This document shows, piece by piece, positions 46,012 through 57,288 of a DNA stretch of 64,000 nucleotides. Within the stretch, counting starts at the first letter, position 1; each line of letters starts with the position of its first letter. Position numbers and translations under genes: made by a program. The notes under the pieces are model-generated. The model had not been told where the DNA came from. It did not search any database and saw only the letters and a program-made list of their open reading frames with translations. Source of the DNA: Ulota crispa (taxonomy: Eukaryota; Streptophyta; Bryopsida; Orthotrichales; Orthotrichaceae); NCBI GenBank assembly GCA_963920765.1, contig OY987248.1:11566539-11630538 (forward strand). Reading direction: 5' to 3'.

Positions 46012-47311
46012 GTCACAACACTTTTTTGCGTTCATGTGGAGAATGAGAATGTAGTGGTGTAGTGTTGCTTGTGCCTATTAGAGTTTCGGTTACAATTAGC
46101 GTTGAAATTTCTCAACGTCCCATTCTTTTCATCCGGAGGTGAAGAATGGAGTGGAGAATGAGTTAGCGTGTGAACTTCTTACCATGGTCTACTTGTTTTC
46201 CCCACTTGTGAATCGCTTTTCATAGCTAGCTATTTCTACTCCTCCAATTGCTGACTGTGCTACCTTTCTCTAAGTAAACAATTCTCCATTCTCTATTTTC
46301 ATTCTCCAAAACACACAAATGGAGTGTCATATCATCTTCATGAAGAACAAGCTCCAATTGGCTCCTCCTCTCTCTCTACAACAACTCAATTTCCATTCTC
46401 TTTTCATTCTCTGAGAAGTCATGACTGCCCCTAGGGGTAGTTAGGGATAGTCACGGCTTCTTGAAGAATGAAAAGAGAATGGAGATTGAAAAATTGTAAA
46501 GAGAAAAGAGGAGCCAATTGGAGCTCATTCTCCATGAAGATGGTGTAGCACTAGGGGTAGTCACGGCACTTTCTTGAGTGAGTATGAAGAATGAGAATGC
46601 AAACCTACCGCATCGCTAGTGGCTACCGGAGCATGCAATTGGCTTAAAGTGCTAAACTTCTCATAGCTCTGTTATTCTCCTCAGAAGGTGAAGAATGGAG
46701 TGAAGAATGAGTTAGCATGTGAACTTCTTACCATGGTTTGCTCATGTTCCATGCTCGTAAATTACTTTTCAGCCTAACTCTTTTTGTTCCTTCAATTGCC
46801 AGTCGTGTTGCCTTTCTCTAAGTAAACCATTCTCCATTCTCCATTTTTTGTTCTCCACTCCCCATCACACATAAATGGAGTGTCACAGCATCTTCACAAA
46901 GAACCAACTCCTATTGGCTCCTACTTTCACTCAACCAATTCTCAATCTCCATTCTCTTCTCATTCTCCAAGAAGCCGTGACTACCCCTATCCCATTTGTT
47001 TGATTTGAAGAATGAGAATGGGGGATAGTTACCTGCTTTCAAACGATGCAATAAGTACTACTCTCTCCACCAACTAGAACAATCAATCGACTTAAAAACA
47101 AGCACGACAAGGTGAAATGTGGGTTGCGAGAGGTGAAACTTCTCCTACTAAACTTCTCACCTCCCCATTCTTCACTTCCAAAGGTGAAGAATGGGACAAT
47201 GAGAAGTTTCACAGGCTAACAAAAATGGAAGCGCTAGCAGCCAATAGCAAAACGACACATTTGCGTTCTCATTCTCCACAAGTGGCCAAAAAAGTGCTGT
47301 GACTACCCCTA
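46011..47311. mobile_element. Nested cluster of Stowaway-like foldback MITEs (TA target)
   Basis: The clearest unit is 46554-46987 (434 bp): GGGGTAGTCACGGC and GCCGTGACTACCCC with TA on both sides. An outer unit seems to run from 46012 (GTCACAACACTTTTTTG) to 47309 (CAAAAAAGTGCTGTGACTAC plus CCC), then TA. A near-perfect palindrome lies at about 46334-46545, with arms around CATTCTCTTTTCATTCT and AGAATGAAAAGAGAATG. The words GGAGAATGAGAA and GGAGCCAATTGGAG recur in both orientations. Mariner-type MITEs are the likely class. Confidence 0.65.
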
Positions 47312-47784
47312 ATATTTCCCCCCTATGAGCATCGAGCAGCGGTTTTTTTATTGACAAATATTTGCCTAAATCTTACCTCAAAATCCTTGTGACTAACACA
47401 ACAATAAGAGAAATTAGGCTCAAAAAGTGGATGAAATGGTCATATGTCTCCTTGAGCAAGCACACTACTCACCAGCTTTTGGATGAAAAAAAGCTTATAT
47501 TAGTAAACTTGTTGGATGAACATGCAAACATACGACTTGCTATATTTTGGATGAAAATAGATTATGTTAGTAAAACTGTTGGATGAACGTGCACACATCA
47601 TTCATTCCTCAAATTTTTCTTACCTACGCGCTTTCTAGGTGCCAATCGCTCTACCTTGTCAAATATATAAAAAAAGCAGTGCCTCCCGCAAGCTCTTTGC
47701 GCCATCTTTTGCGCGGCAGGTTAAAGAACAGCCTTACATGTGTAAGAAATGTTGGCACAAGTACGTACAAGTATGAGATGTTAA

Positions 47785-50064
47785 CCCTTAAATGCCGAGG
47801 CGTGCCACTATGGCCAGTACGAGCGGTTTTCAACGTATTCGGAGGCCTTCAAGCGATGGTTTTGTGACGCCATTTTGTGGTGTGTGTATCACCTTCTTCC
47901 CCTCCATTCCAAGGCACTTGCCAATTGCATGCAATGATTTCTCCGCTTGCTAGATGCGATTATATAGCTTTGGCACTACAAAGACGCAGTTTTGGGAGGG
48001 CTCCGTCACACCCAAAGGAGAGGTGGGTACATGATCGAGGACATGGCTACCAATTTAATGATGTGGCAGTTGGTTTGGCGGGAGCCTTGGATCCTCCGTG
48101 CTGGGATGTAATGAAGTGGGAGAGAGTGCGGGGGCGGTCTTCTAGTCACAAATCCATTGTCCTAGTCGCAAATCCGTTGGAGATTTTTGTGGGTAGCAGG
48201 GCTGGACAGTATCCTATGTGGTACGAGTAATGGAGCTTGGGTTGTATGCACCGTGAAGACAAGCACAATAATGTTTGGAAGTTCTGGAGTTGAATGTGTT
48301 CATGGAGGGGTGGTCTTGCTGCTGTCAACGCCGCCTTTGTCTCAGTACTTTCTTTCTGTCTTCATGGCTTCCTTGATTTTGCCGGCTCCACTACCAAAGG
48401 ACTTGCTTGCGAGGGCAAAGATTCTTTATGACTGGGCCATTGAGCGTGGCGCAACAGCATTTCACGGTCGGCTTATAACTCAACTAATTTGTCTTGAGTT
48501 TTTGCACCATCGACAACTGCCTCCTCACACGTCTCGCACTTCGGGCACCATAGACCCCAGTGGCAACAATACCTCTTCAGGAGGCACGTTCAGAACACTC
48601 TTGGTTGGAGGGAGCGACTAGAAGAAGGTGATCCTTGAGGATTCAGTAATCAAGTGAATTAATTGATTTGTTATTCATTTTTCCCGGACTTGCCTACCTT
48701 TGCAAATGGGACGGATGAGGGAGGAGGCGAGGGAGGCAGGGCGGTCCTGGAACAATGTGCAATTGTCCACGGCACAGGCACCCCTTCCGTGCAGGTTACT
48801 CCTCAATGGAGAGCAAGGGGGGCTCCCCACAGTGCAACCGGATGCAGTGATGGCAGCTCCTATGACTGCAATAGCAATTTCCTGTCAGGAGATTACAAGG
48901 GCAGGGCAAGTGTTGCTTACAACCCCAATGTCACCTCTGCACACCCCAGCAATTCGATCCAAGGAGATCCAGGAAACGCAAAATTTAGTTGCAGCGATGG
49001 GCCTCCCTCCATGACCAACAAGCTAAGCAAAGTATTGCCCCCCACCTTTGGCAAGGGCAAATCAAGAATCGGATCAGACTTTTCAAGCCCAATAAGAAGC
49101 GCCAAGAGGACTAGGGATGAGTCTTGGAAGGGGTGAGGCTCCCAGGGGTTCAAGGGTTGCACCACGAGGATGCAGAGGGAGAGGTGGCGGGCATCGTGGA
49201 GGATCCCAAAATGGTTTTGGAGGGCGCGTGAACAATGCTACGCTGGCCATTGGTAAAGAGGAGAATTGTCGTTTCTCCAGTGAAGCGAGGCAACTACAAA
49301 GAAGGCCCGTGTGACGACGTGGTTGAGGCAATGAAAGTGGACGACATGTTCTTGGCCATAGCGGATCATTTGGAAGGGATCAACCTGCAGCAGCAATTGC
49401 CGCACCACCTGGATGGGTTCCGCTTGGTATCTTGTGTACCCAAAGAAGCCCAATCATGTTGCGTTCACATACCTCAAGCCTACTTGATCCTAGGCAAGTT
49501 CATTCTCTCCTTGTTCCTTTCTCTGCAAACATTGTGATTGATTTTGTAGAGCTCTAGCTTGGAGTCCTAGATGCACCATGTTCTTCATTGGATTTTCTAG
49601 TAGAACTGGACTCTACCTTGTTCTTGCCTTGCCCTCGCCTTTAGGAATGACGAGGCGCACTTCCAATGAAGTATGCCTGGTGTTATTGGGCCGGTAAATC
49701 ACCGCCCCAAACTCTGTAGGACTCAAGGCTTGTTTGATATGATGTTTCATTGTACTGGGCAACGCCTACATAGAAGTCCAACCCCTTCCTCAAATAACCC
49801 TTGTTCACGTTGGTCCCATAATTTCTGTTCCATTCCGCCTCCCTTGATGGAAGTACAGCGCTTAGAAACAAAATTGCGTGTGATGCGTCCAATCCATTCT
49901 AGTAGTTGGTCCAAGCAACCAACAATGGGGTTGGTGACAAAAGCAATGTTGTATGAATGTTTGTAGTTTGAGTCCATGGTGGTCTAGTGTGGTTTATTGG
50001 AGTTCCTTATCATTGACGTTGCTTGGGCTTGAATTTGCTCTTCATCATCAGCCACCCCTAAGCA
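47785..50064 (+). other. 5' leader of the piggyBac element, unassigned frames
   Basis: Plus-strand frames at 48187-48621, 48663-49136 and 49235-49537 are open for 100-157 codons. None matches a family I recognise. The stretch reading KVDDMFLAIADHLEGINLQQQ (about 49336-49398) looks protein-like and could be an upstream exon of the transposase or a captured host fragment. Composition is clearly richer in GC than the flanking MITE DNA. Confidence 0.4.
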
Positions 50065-51204
50065 ATGCTCTTTGTTCCTTGTGGTCAACCTCTGCCACGT
50101 CTAAGTCTCTCTAGAAATACCGTAACCTGTCTCACTCTAGAAGGAGTCCTTGAACCAATTTTTATGAAGCCTCTCTTTGTAGGCGTTCTTCCTTTGCAAT
50201 GTGGATGGCGCTTTGGGCGCTGCTTCATCCACCGGCTATCACCCATTCCGATCAGGATATGCACCTTCTTCTTGCATTTTCTCACAAATGATGGGTTGTG
50301 CAGACAAGCAATCGGAGTTATTGCCTTTGGCAGGGCGAGCCCCGTCAAGGAGAACTTCTCAAAGACCGTCGTCGACGACGATGCTGTTCATGTGGAATAC
50401 GTGACTCCACCACGCTCACATACCACCAAAATTTCAAGCCTTGTTACTTCTGCGCTCACTCTTGCAAGCTCTGTTGGTGGCGCTTGCCGGTACTTGGTTG
50501 CAGACTTCACGCCGGGCCCCTCGTCACCACGCACCTCCACGCGCCAAAGTCAAAGGCAATATTGTCCATGGGAGCACAATTGCGACAAGTTGTGCTGCCC
50601 TTTCATCGAGGAAGCCAAGGACGCTACTACAAGGTCATTTGCTGAGGGATTGCCAGTGGAGAGTATCCTCCCGGGACACAGTTTACGACAAGTGGACTTA
50701 CAAGCTTGGCCCAACAAAGTCCATGTGCAAATCCCCTTACTCTCGCTGGGATACGACTCTGCTATGTGGGCAAGGCTAACATCTTTCAGAGGGGAAGTCA
50801 TACAAAGGTATTATCATGTGATCACTGGACAACCAATGTTCACAATTGAATTTGGAGGCTCGATTGGTGTACTGGATCACCTAGTAAGTGACACAAAGTG
50901 CGACCACAATGTTGGTGAAGGCTGCAAAACGCATCGGGCACTTGTATACGGGGAATGCTCCAATGGCCCTGCTTCAGGAGTGGGTACTACAGCGATTGGT
51001 GCGCCACAACCTGCTCCTATCATGGACTCATTGTTGGACCCGAGCAATATTGATTGGCGCGGCAAGTTTGCAAACTTTAGCAAAGTGAGCACCAAGGGAT
51101 TTCTGTTGCCTCCGGCCAGCCTTTTTGATGAGATTCCAATGTTGGAGCTGGAACTGTACAGCCAACTGGAAGATACCACCAACTGGGGTTTTGAGGATAA
51201 ATGA
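50065..51204 (+). CDS. Unrecognised 379-codon open frame inside the piggyBac element
   Basis: This is the longest uninterrupted frame in the window and lies on the same strand as the transposase, ending just upstream of its first recognisable block. I do not recognise its product. The first half is Ser/Thr/Pro/Cys-rich. The last part (about residues 330-379, DPSNIDWRGKFANFSKV onward to the C-terminus) is acidic and aromatic and could be the N-terminal region that precedes the DDE domain in piggyBac proteins, but I cannot show this. Overlapping frames are also open here, so it may be partly or wholly non-coding. No signal peptide or membrane segment stands out. Confidence 0.35.
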   Translation: MLFVPCGQPLPRLSLSRNTVTCLTLEGVLEPIFMKPLFVGVLPLQCGWRFGRCFIHRLSPIPIRICTFFLHFLTNDGLCRQAIGVIAFGRASPVKENFSKTVVDDDAVHVEYVTPPRSHTTKISSLVTSALTLASSVGGACRYLVADFTPGPSSPRTSTRQSQRQYCPWEHNCDKLCCPFIEEAKDATTRSFAEGLPVESILPGHSLRQVDLQAWPNKVHVQIPLLSLGYDSAMWARLTSFRGEVIQRYYHVITGQPMFTIEFGGSIGVLDHLVSDTKCDHNVGEGCKTHRALVYGECSNGPASGVGTTAIGAPQPAPIMDSLLDPSNIDWRGKFANFSKVSTKGFLLPPASLFDEIPMLELELYSQLEDTTNWGFEDK

Positions 51205-51215
51205 GGGGATGACTA

Positions 51216-54200
51216 ATGGTAGGAGTCCCTCTTGGAGTTACGTGGAGATTGACAATCTCATGGTCTAGAACCAGGCTCCATGGGGATGCTGCGCCTTGTG
51301 CCTGCCAACCAATACACTACTTTCTAAAGTTCTGGCCTCGTCACATGCTCTCATCGATCGTGAGGGAAACCAACAAGTATTGTGCTACGGCTCTACTTAG
51401 TTCTGGCCAAACATCACTTCAGATGTTGATGCCTTATTTGTGATTGCTTATCAGGAATCCTACAAATTTAGGTGCAAAATGTGTGAATGTATTGACCCTT
51501 GTCAGGAAGTACTGGTTATTGTAGAGTTTAGTATTTCTCTTTATTCTCTGGAAGTTGCTAGTAGTTCATGCATATCCCCTCAGCGGGTGTGACATTATTG
51601 ACGTCTTCTGTGGTTGTTGCCATGCAGGTATGCAAACCAGGCCAACCGTAAACACCTCCACCTAACAAATGGACGTCGGGACTAGGTGAACATATCCAAA
51701 GAGGAGCTGTTAGCTTGGTTTGGAGTGTTGATCCTTATGGGACTTAAGGATCTTTCCCATAGGCGCTTATATTAGGATACGCGTGCATTTTACAACTGTC
51801 TAATTATATCCTCCATCATGACCTGTGACTGCTTCGAAGCAATTGTCCGTTGTGTCCATCTGGTGAACAACAACAACGTCACGTGCGACGTGAATGACCT
51901 AGCATACAACAAGATAGGAAAGGTACATGAGCTGATGGAAGGCTTTGTCAGGATTAGTCAATCCTTGTACAACAACCAGGCAATTCTGACCGTGGACGAG
52001 ATCATGGTACCACACAAAGGCCATTACTGCAGTATCTGCCAGTACATGAAGGTAAAGCCCGTGAAGTTCAGCATAAAAATCTAGGCGCTTGCATCCAGTC
52101 AGTCAAAGTATGTCCTAAAACTAAACCGTCACTTCTCTCCGTTTCAGTTTATTGTTTTTATTGTTTGCATACTTCTATTTGTGACTTGCATGTTTCTTGC
52201 AGAATGTCGTACAATAATCATACAGTATGATGTGTATCTGTAGTTCCCCCTCAACGTGTTCATGTTTGTGTCATGCGTAGCTTGTTTGATGTTTTTGGCC
52301 TTGAGAGGAGGCATATTATGTATTTTGTGCATTCGTTCAAATCCCCCTTGGAATGGATATCACACATTTCTTTGTATTCAGACATTATCTTAGGTATGTC
52401 TGTTAGAACAGTTTTGGAAGGCAGATGGTCACGGTGGCAAAAGTCAAGTGAGCAGGTCATGGTCAGTAATCGGGTGGTTGCTGCCGGTACTGAACTGGAA
52501 CGACCCACCTAACTTGAGCCTCCAAACTAGAAGGCTGTATTTAGACTAGTGCAAACCAGACTGGTAGTTCTGGCTCCAAATCTGCATGGCGCATGCAACA
52601 AGTGCCATGGCACTTTGTGGCTGAGGGCGTGCTCGACGAGGCAAACCTAGGACGCACGCCGGTGGCCCCATGTTTGCGTTCCCTTGTAGTCCGGCCCTTT
52701 TTTTACGGCGCTCTGTTTGTGTAGTATTCACGCTATGCTCTAAAACCGCCCTCGTTGTGCTCCCTAACTGCATTAGAGACTCGCGCCGTCGGTGCTTTTG
52801 GCATCGCATGGCAGGCTCACGCCGACGGTGGTCGTGGCGCTGCATTATAGCCATGCTCAGTCGGTGCTTCTAGCGCGGCGTCGGAGACTTGCAGTGCGGG
52901 TGCTTTTGCTGCCAAGTCAAAGGCTCACGCCCTCACGTGGCAGGTGCTTCACGAGCCATGCCTTCAAGGTGAAAAGCGTGACTTGGTAGGACTATAGATC
53001 CAAAGCACCATAGACTATTATAATACAATACGGGGACGCTGGTTTCCTGTTGCAAATGAGTGTGCATGAAGGTGGTTGCCTATAATGTTTAGGTGGTCGT
53101 CTTTGAAACATACGTAACCAGCCCTAGATTATATTAGTGGACTGGCAATTGTAACTAGAGTACGACGTACAGCAAAGGCACTGCGTCTCCAAGATTGATG
53201 AGTGTTGTCATTACAGTGTTCACTTAGTTTCTTTAGAAAGAGAGCAACAACGGTCTCTCCGAGGACTGCAGTCCATTTTGGTGAAAGGACCGTTTACCTT
53301 GACGGTGGACCCCCTAAGTGTGGCCAGGTGCCAACATTTGTCGTAGGATGCGTCATAAAATACGTGAGTTGCGATAGTTTGTAACATGGTTGAGGAAGGT
53401 CTAACTTGTGGTTGTGAGTGCAGATATGTTTTGAACGTTCTGGTGTACATGGGGGCTGGAGGTGAGTGCGAGGTGGGGGCATTGGTCGGGGAGGATGCGA
53501 TACTCCAGTGTGTTTGTTAATTAGAGCATTGCGGCCATACAGTCATTACAGATAACTTTTCCAATGGAGTCGAACTGTTTATGCGATTGTTGGACATGGG
53601 GTTTTATGCAATTGGCATAGTGAAGAAGGGGTCCAGGGGTTTTCCTCCATCCCTTGCAAGTTTCCCAAAGACCAACCTCCCCCCTCGTGGAACTTTGATA
53701 ACCAAAATGCACAAGTCACGCACCATCTATACTATTTGTTGGATTGACGCTAAGCTGGTGTGGCTGCTCAGCACAGCCACAAACCCTATTCAAGCGGGCG
53801 CAGTTGCAGGCCAGTGGGTGAGGCACGAGCAAGTTCATTTCCCAACTAGCCCTATTCTTATGCAATACCAACGTAACATGCGCGGGATCGATGTTGTGGA
53901 CCAGCAAAGGGGAAGTTACACTATGCAACTACAATCCCACAAATGGTGGCAGCGCATTCTGATGTTCATTTTAGATTCTTCTTATTTGAATGCTTACATT
54001 CTTTATTGAGAGGATACATTGCAAGTAGGGATGCAAATGAAAACCCGTCTTCAGTGGCATTATGACTTGGCCATGGATCTTGTGCATCTGCACATGGAAA
54101 TAGGAAGTCTGCGTGGCCCCCATTGTACGTTGATCAGGCCTGGTTTCCATTGAATCGAGGGACACCCCATGCACCGGCGTACTTGTGTGGTTTGTTTGAA

Positions 54201-54282
54201 AAGAACGCAATGGTTCTGCGGGGGTTGTAGTTCCACTTTCATGTGTGTGGGTGCCTATTATTTCCAGGTACACACACAGCCG
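51216..54282 (+). pseudogene. piggyBac-type DDE transposase, inactivated
   Basis: The family cuts and pastes DNA at TTAA with a DDD-type RNase H fold. Recognisable blocks, in order, include YFLKFWPRHMLSSIVRETNK (about 51310-51370) and SKEELLAWFGVLILMGLKDL (about 51694-51753). Next comes the first catalytic region, LTVDEIMVPHKG, within 51818-52084. The second acid is in HTVITDNFSNGVELFMRLLD (about 53535-53595). The third region is MRGIDVVDQ, followed by KWWQRILMFILDSSYLNAYI (about 53875-54003). Last is a C-terminal Cys-rich tail, TCVVCLK…FCGGCS…MC (about 54180-54250). All three acidic positions are kept. Two TAG stops stand where the family has Trp (after RRLY at about 51775, and after FSIKI at 52082-52084). 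Blocks are separated by 1.4 kb at 52110-53520, either an intron or an insertion. Confidence 0.85.
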
Positions 54283-54667
54283 GGTTTCAGTGTCCAGTTT
54301 TGCCGTTGAGCAGCGGACAAAACAATGTGACGATATTGAGGGAGACAGTGAAGCAAAGTCAAGGCGTGGAGGAGCTCTCGAGAGTGCCAGGCGGCATGGG
54401 ATGTCATTGGAGTTAGAGTGCGCGTACCTTTGTATCAGCAAAGTTGTAGTTTTTGTTGTGCTTGCAGTGAGAAGACGAATTGTAGAGGTTTTGCAAGTGC
54501 TGGTTGGTTTTGTGTTGGAGAGTAGCTTGGGATGAGACCTATTTTATTGAAGGGATTTCAGAGTGGGCATTGCCAATGCAGTGGTCCCTTGGAACTTCAG
54601 ATGTTCTCTCGTTTTTGTTTTTGTTTTGAGTTGAATACAAAAATGTCTGCTTAGTATTGGCCCTTTA

Positions 54668-55180
54668 TTATGATAATACCAGCGGCGTAGAGCTCGATTA
54701 TTTTCCGGAAACTCTGCATGCATTGGCCGTGTGTTGTTCATGGTAGAACATGAGCATGTTGAGGTTACTATGTTGTTCTAAACACTAGAGCAGAAACAGA
54801 AATAGCTAGATTAGAGGTTGTTGTGCATGCAAGTCAAGAACTGTGGCAGCGGGAGTGCCAAGTATTTCACTCGGTTTCGCTGACGACACCACTCTAGTCC
54901 AGCTCCTACTGCTCCCCTCTCTATGATAATACTAGCAACTTAGGTAGCTTTTGATTATTTTCCGGACTGTCTACATTCACTCGCCGTGTGAAGTTCATGC
55001 TAGAAAAAGAATGTATTCAGTTTGCAGTGTTGTTATAAACTCTCGAGCAAGAGGAGCAGTAGTCGAAGCAAAGGTCGGTATGCATGCGGATTGAGATTTG
55101 TGGCAGCGAGAGGCAAAAGTACTACACAAGGTTTCATCAACGATGCCACTCCGGTTCGGCTCCAACTGCAAGCACATGTA
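54668..55180. repeat. Diverged ~256 bp direct duplication in the piggyBac 3' region
   Basis: Units 54668-54923 and 54924-55180 follow the same order of landmarks: ATGATAATAC(C/T)AGC, GATTATTTTCCGGA, (G)CCGTGTG..GTTCATG, GTGGCAGCG(G/A)GAG, GACGACACCACTC or AACGATGCCACTC, and CAGCTCC or CGGCTCC. They differ by many substitutions, so the duplication is old. Confidence 0.75.
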
Positions 55181-56049
55181 CCAAAATAATTGTACTTGTG
55201 CCGTAGACATTCATGTCAAAGGTAAACCGTGAAAGTTTATTCAAGTTTGAAGTAGCAAAATCACTCTATCACTAGTAAGGCGTCTCTCAATACACCGTAA
55301 TACGAAACCCCATGGGCACCATGACTCCCACCCTACCAAACCGGACCCCCTCTAGGGCTAGTAAATCCATGTGGTCTCAAGCTTCACTCATGGGCAAGTG
55401 CAAGGCTTGTTAGGAAAAATAAACCACACATAACAACTTGCATTTCCCTTGACTATATGAAAGCTACCGTCCACAAAGAAACCTGAAGCATGTCAGTTAG
55501 AACCCACGTCGTTGAGGACACCATGAATGTCATAAAGAAAGTACTCGTTACCGAAGAAGTGATAGCAGTACAGAGCGTGCAGTAACTCCCCCCCAAACTG
55601 CTTCCTGCCACCAGCTGGATGTATTAGAGCGGAGGTGTCATTCCACGTAAGGCATACAAACCAGGTCAATCAGCGTTCTTTTGGGTCACCCCTTGCTCTG
55701 TATACCTTCAAAGGCATCCACCAATTTCAAAAACTAGACCCTGATCTTACCAAGCAAATGTATGTTGACATCGCAACAGCAATCCGCAAGCATCACGCAA
55801 AAGCGATTTCCCAACGACTCACTTGCTAGAACACGCAATAACGTCAAAAAATCGTATCACTACCCTACGGCCAGGGCACAACGGAGTCCTGTTGTGGTTT
55901 AAGGGTTAACCTGAGTTTGTAAATTATTTTCACTTATTTGCAAACAAAAGCTTTGTCAAGGGGTTCCATGTAATGTGGAGAAAATAAACAAAGGATTGTG
56001 ATTGCATTGATTGCCTCATGTCACAGGATTTTGAAATGTGCTGATATTC

Positions 56050-56976
56050 TTAACCCCTAAACGCCCAAGGGTGTTTTTCTTGTTTTTGAAAGGTAGTTTT
56101 GAAGTTTTTGAATTATCCTTGTTAAGACCATTATAAAACATCAAAACAAAATTGTGACCATTGAATCTTGAACTTTAAGGTTTCTAGATGGCATTATCTA
56201 AAAAGAATCCAAAATGGCCGCGCGGATTTTAAGACATTTGTGATTGAATGATGATGAGTATGGAACTTTTTGCTTTTGGCTGCCCAAAACTTCTAATGCA
56301 AATTGGCAACCTTTAGATACAAAATTGGGAGACAACCACTTAGGATGCTTTAGTGTTTATTGTTGTTACTTCAAAACCAATGGCCCCTCTTCCAAATCCA
56401 CGACCACAATTTCACAAATGAGTCTACAATGCAACTGTCAAAATGCAACTGTCTTTTACAAAGAAAATTTCAACTTCAATTATTGACCAAAAATCATTAT
56501 GAATGAAAGAAAATCCAATGGTGAAAGGATCCTAATTTCTATAACAAAGACATTCCAAGTGAAATTAGTCCAGAAGCACTTTTAGATTTTGTTAAATGTC
56601 AAAATTTCAGAAAAAATGCCCTTATTGCCCAAGGGAGTGCCGAAGGGAAATCTTCACCTTTTGCTCAACTTGATGCCCATCTTTTCAATGTGGCAACGTC
56701 TTATAGGCTCTATAACACTATCCATGACACTATTCATGACACTATTCACAACACTATTCATGACAAAAAATGTATGCTTGTAGTTAACCTTCCACCAAAG
56801 ACAAATGGAATAAGATATGGAGGAAGTTGAATTTGAATGGCAAAGCTAACTCCAACACGCAACTTTTCCACAAAAGAAAACTCAAAACAATAAAATCTAT
56901 AACTTCAACAGGGTTTCAAAGTTTCCTAAAATTTTTTGGACACCAGAATATGGTGCCTTGGGCATTTAGGGGTCAA
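56050..56976. mobile_element. piggyBac-type MITE, 927 bp
   Basis: TTAA + CCCCTAAACGCCCAAGG at 56050 and CCTTGGGCATTTAGGGG + TCAA (mutated TTAA) ending at 56976. Length matches the ~930 bp group, though the ends belong to a CGCCCAAGG subtype. It contains a CACTATTCATGA minisatellite at 56708-56764. Confidence 0.8.
56708..56764. repeat. 12 bp minisatellite (CACTATTCATGA), about 5 units
   Basis: ACACTATCCATG, ACACTATTCATG, ACACTATTCACA and ACACTATTCATG follow one another without gaps. It lies inside the 56050-56976 MITE. Confidence 0.8.
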
Positions 56977-57288
56977 GGTAGGAGCACCCATAAGCATGAG
57001 TTTAAGGATTTTGAACATGATGACTATTAGTAAACATCTAGCAAATTGTAGGATCCTATTAGGAATAGAAAAATAATGATTTTGCACGTTCAAATCTATT
57101 ATTTGGATACGGTGAGAATAAGTTGTAAATTTGTAAAGAGCAAACTGCCATTGTACCCATAACCACTTTTAAGATTTCATGTTCACATGTTGTACATTTT
57201 TATCATTACATCTATCTACTTCCACAAATTTTTCAAGATTTTAGAGGACATGCTTATGGAGACCCTCACGAGGATGGGTGCTCCTACC
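56977..57288. mobile_element. 312 bp element with GGTAGGAGCACCCAT ends, set between TTAA sites
   Basis: GGTAGGAGCACCCAT at 56977 and ATGGGTGCTCCTACC ending at 57288 are perfect 15 bp inverted repeats. They are bounded by TCAA on the left and TTAA on the right, which are also the target sites of the neighbouring elements. Relatives at 43993 and 19303 also begin TTAAGG or TAAGG, so the TTAA may be part of this family's own terminus and have served as landing sites for its neighbours. Confidence 0.75.

Larger units (their letters stand above)
47781..55909 (+). mobile_element. 8.1 kb piggyBac transposon, decayed
   Basis: TTAA + CCCTTAAATGCCGAGG at 47781 is mirrored by GTTGTGGTTTAAGGG + TTAA ending at 55909. 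Terminal CCCTTAAA is shared exactly and subterminal TGGCC..G words recur about 30 bases in. Between them lies a piggyBac transposase remnant (51216-54282). The element is much longer than classical piggyBac elements (about 2.5 kb). The extra length is a 3.4 kb leader with unassigned frames, intron-like gaps in the transposase, and a 1.6 kb tail with a diverged tandem duplication. Confidence 0.85.

Noticed and set aside
50298-50779. Alternative frames reading GSQGRYYKVIC and DTVYDKWTYKLG as a captured chromatin-reader-like domain
   Set aside because: The resemblance is too short and split across frames to support a domain call.
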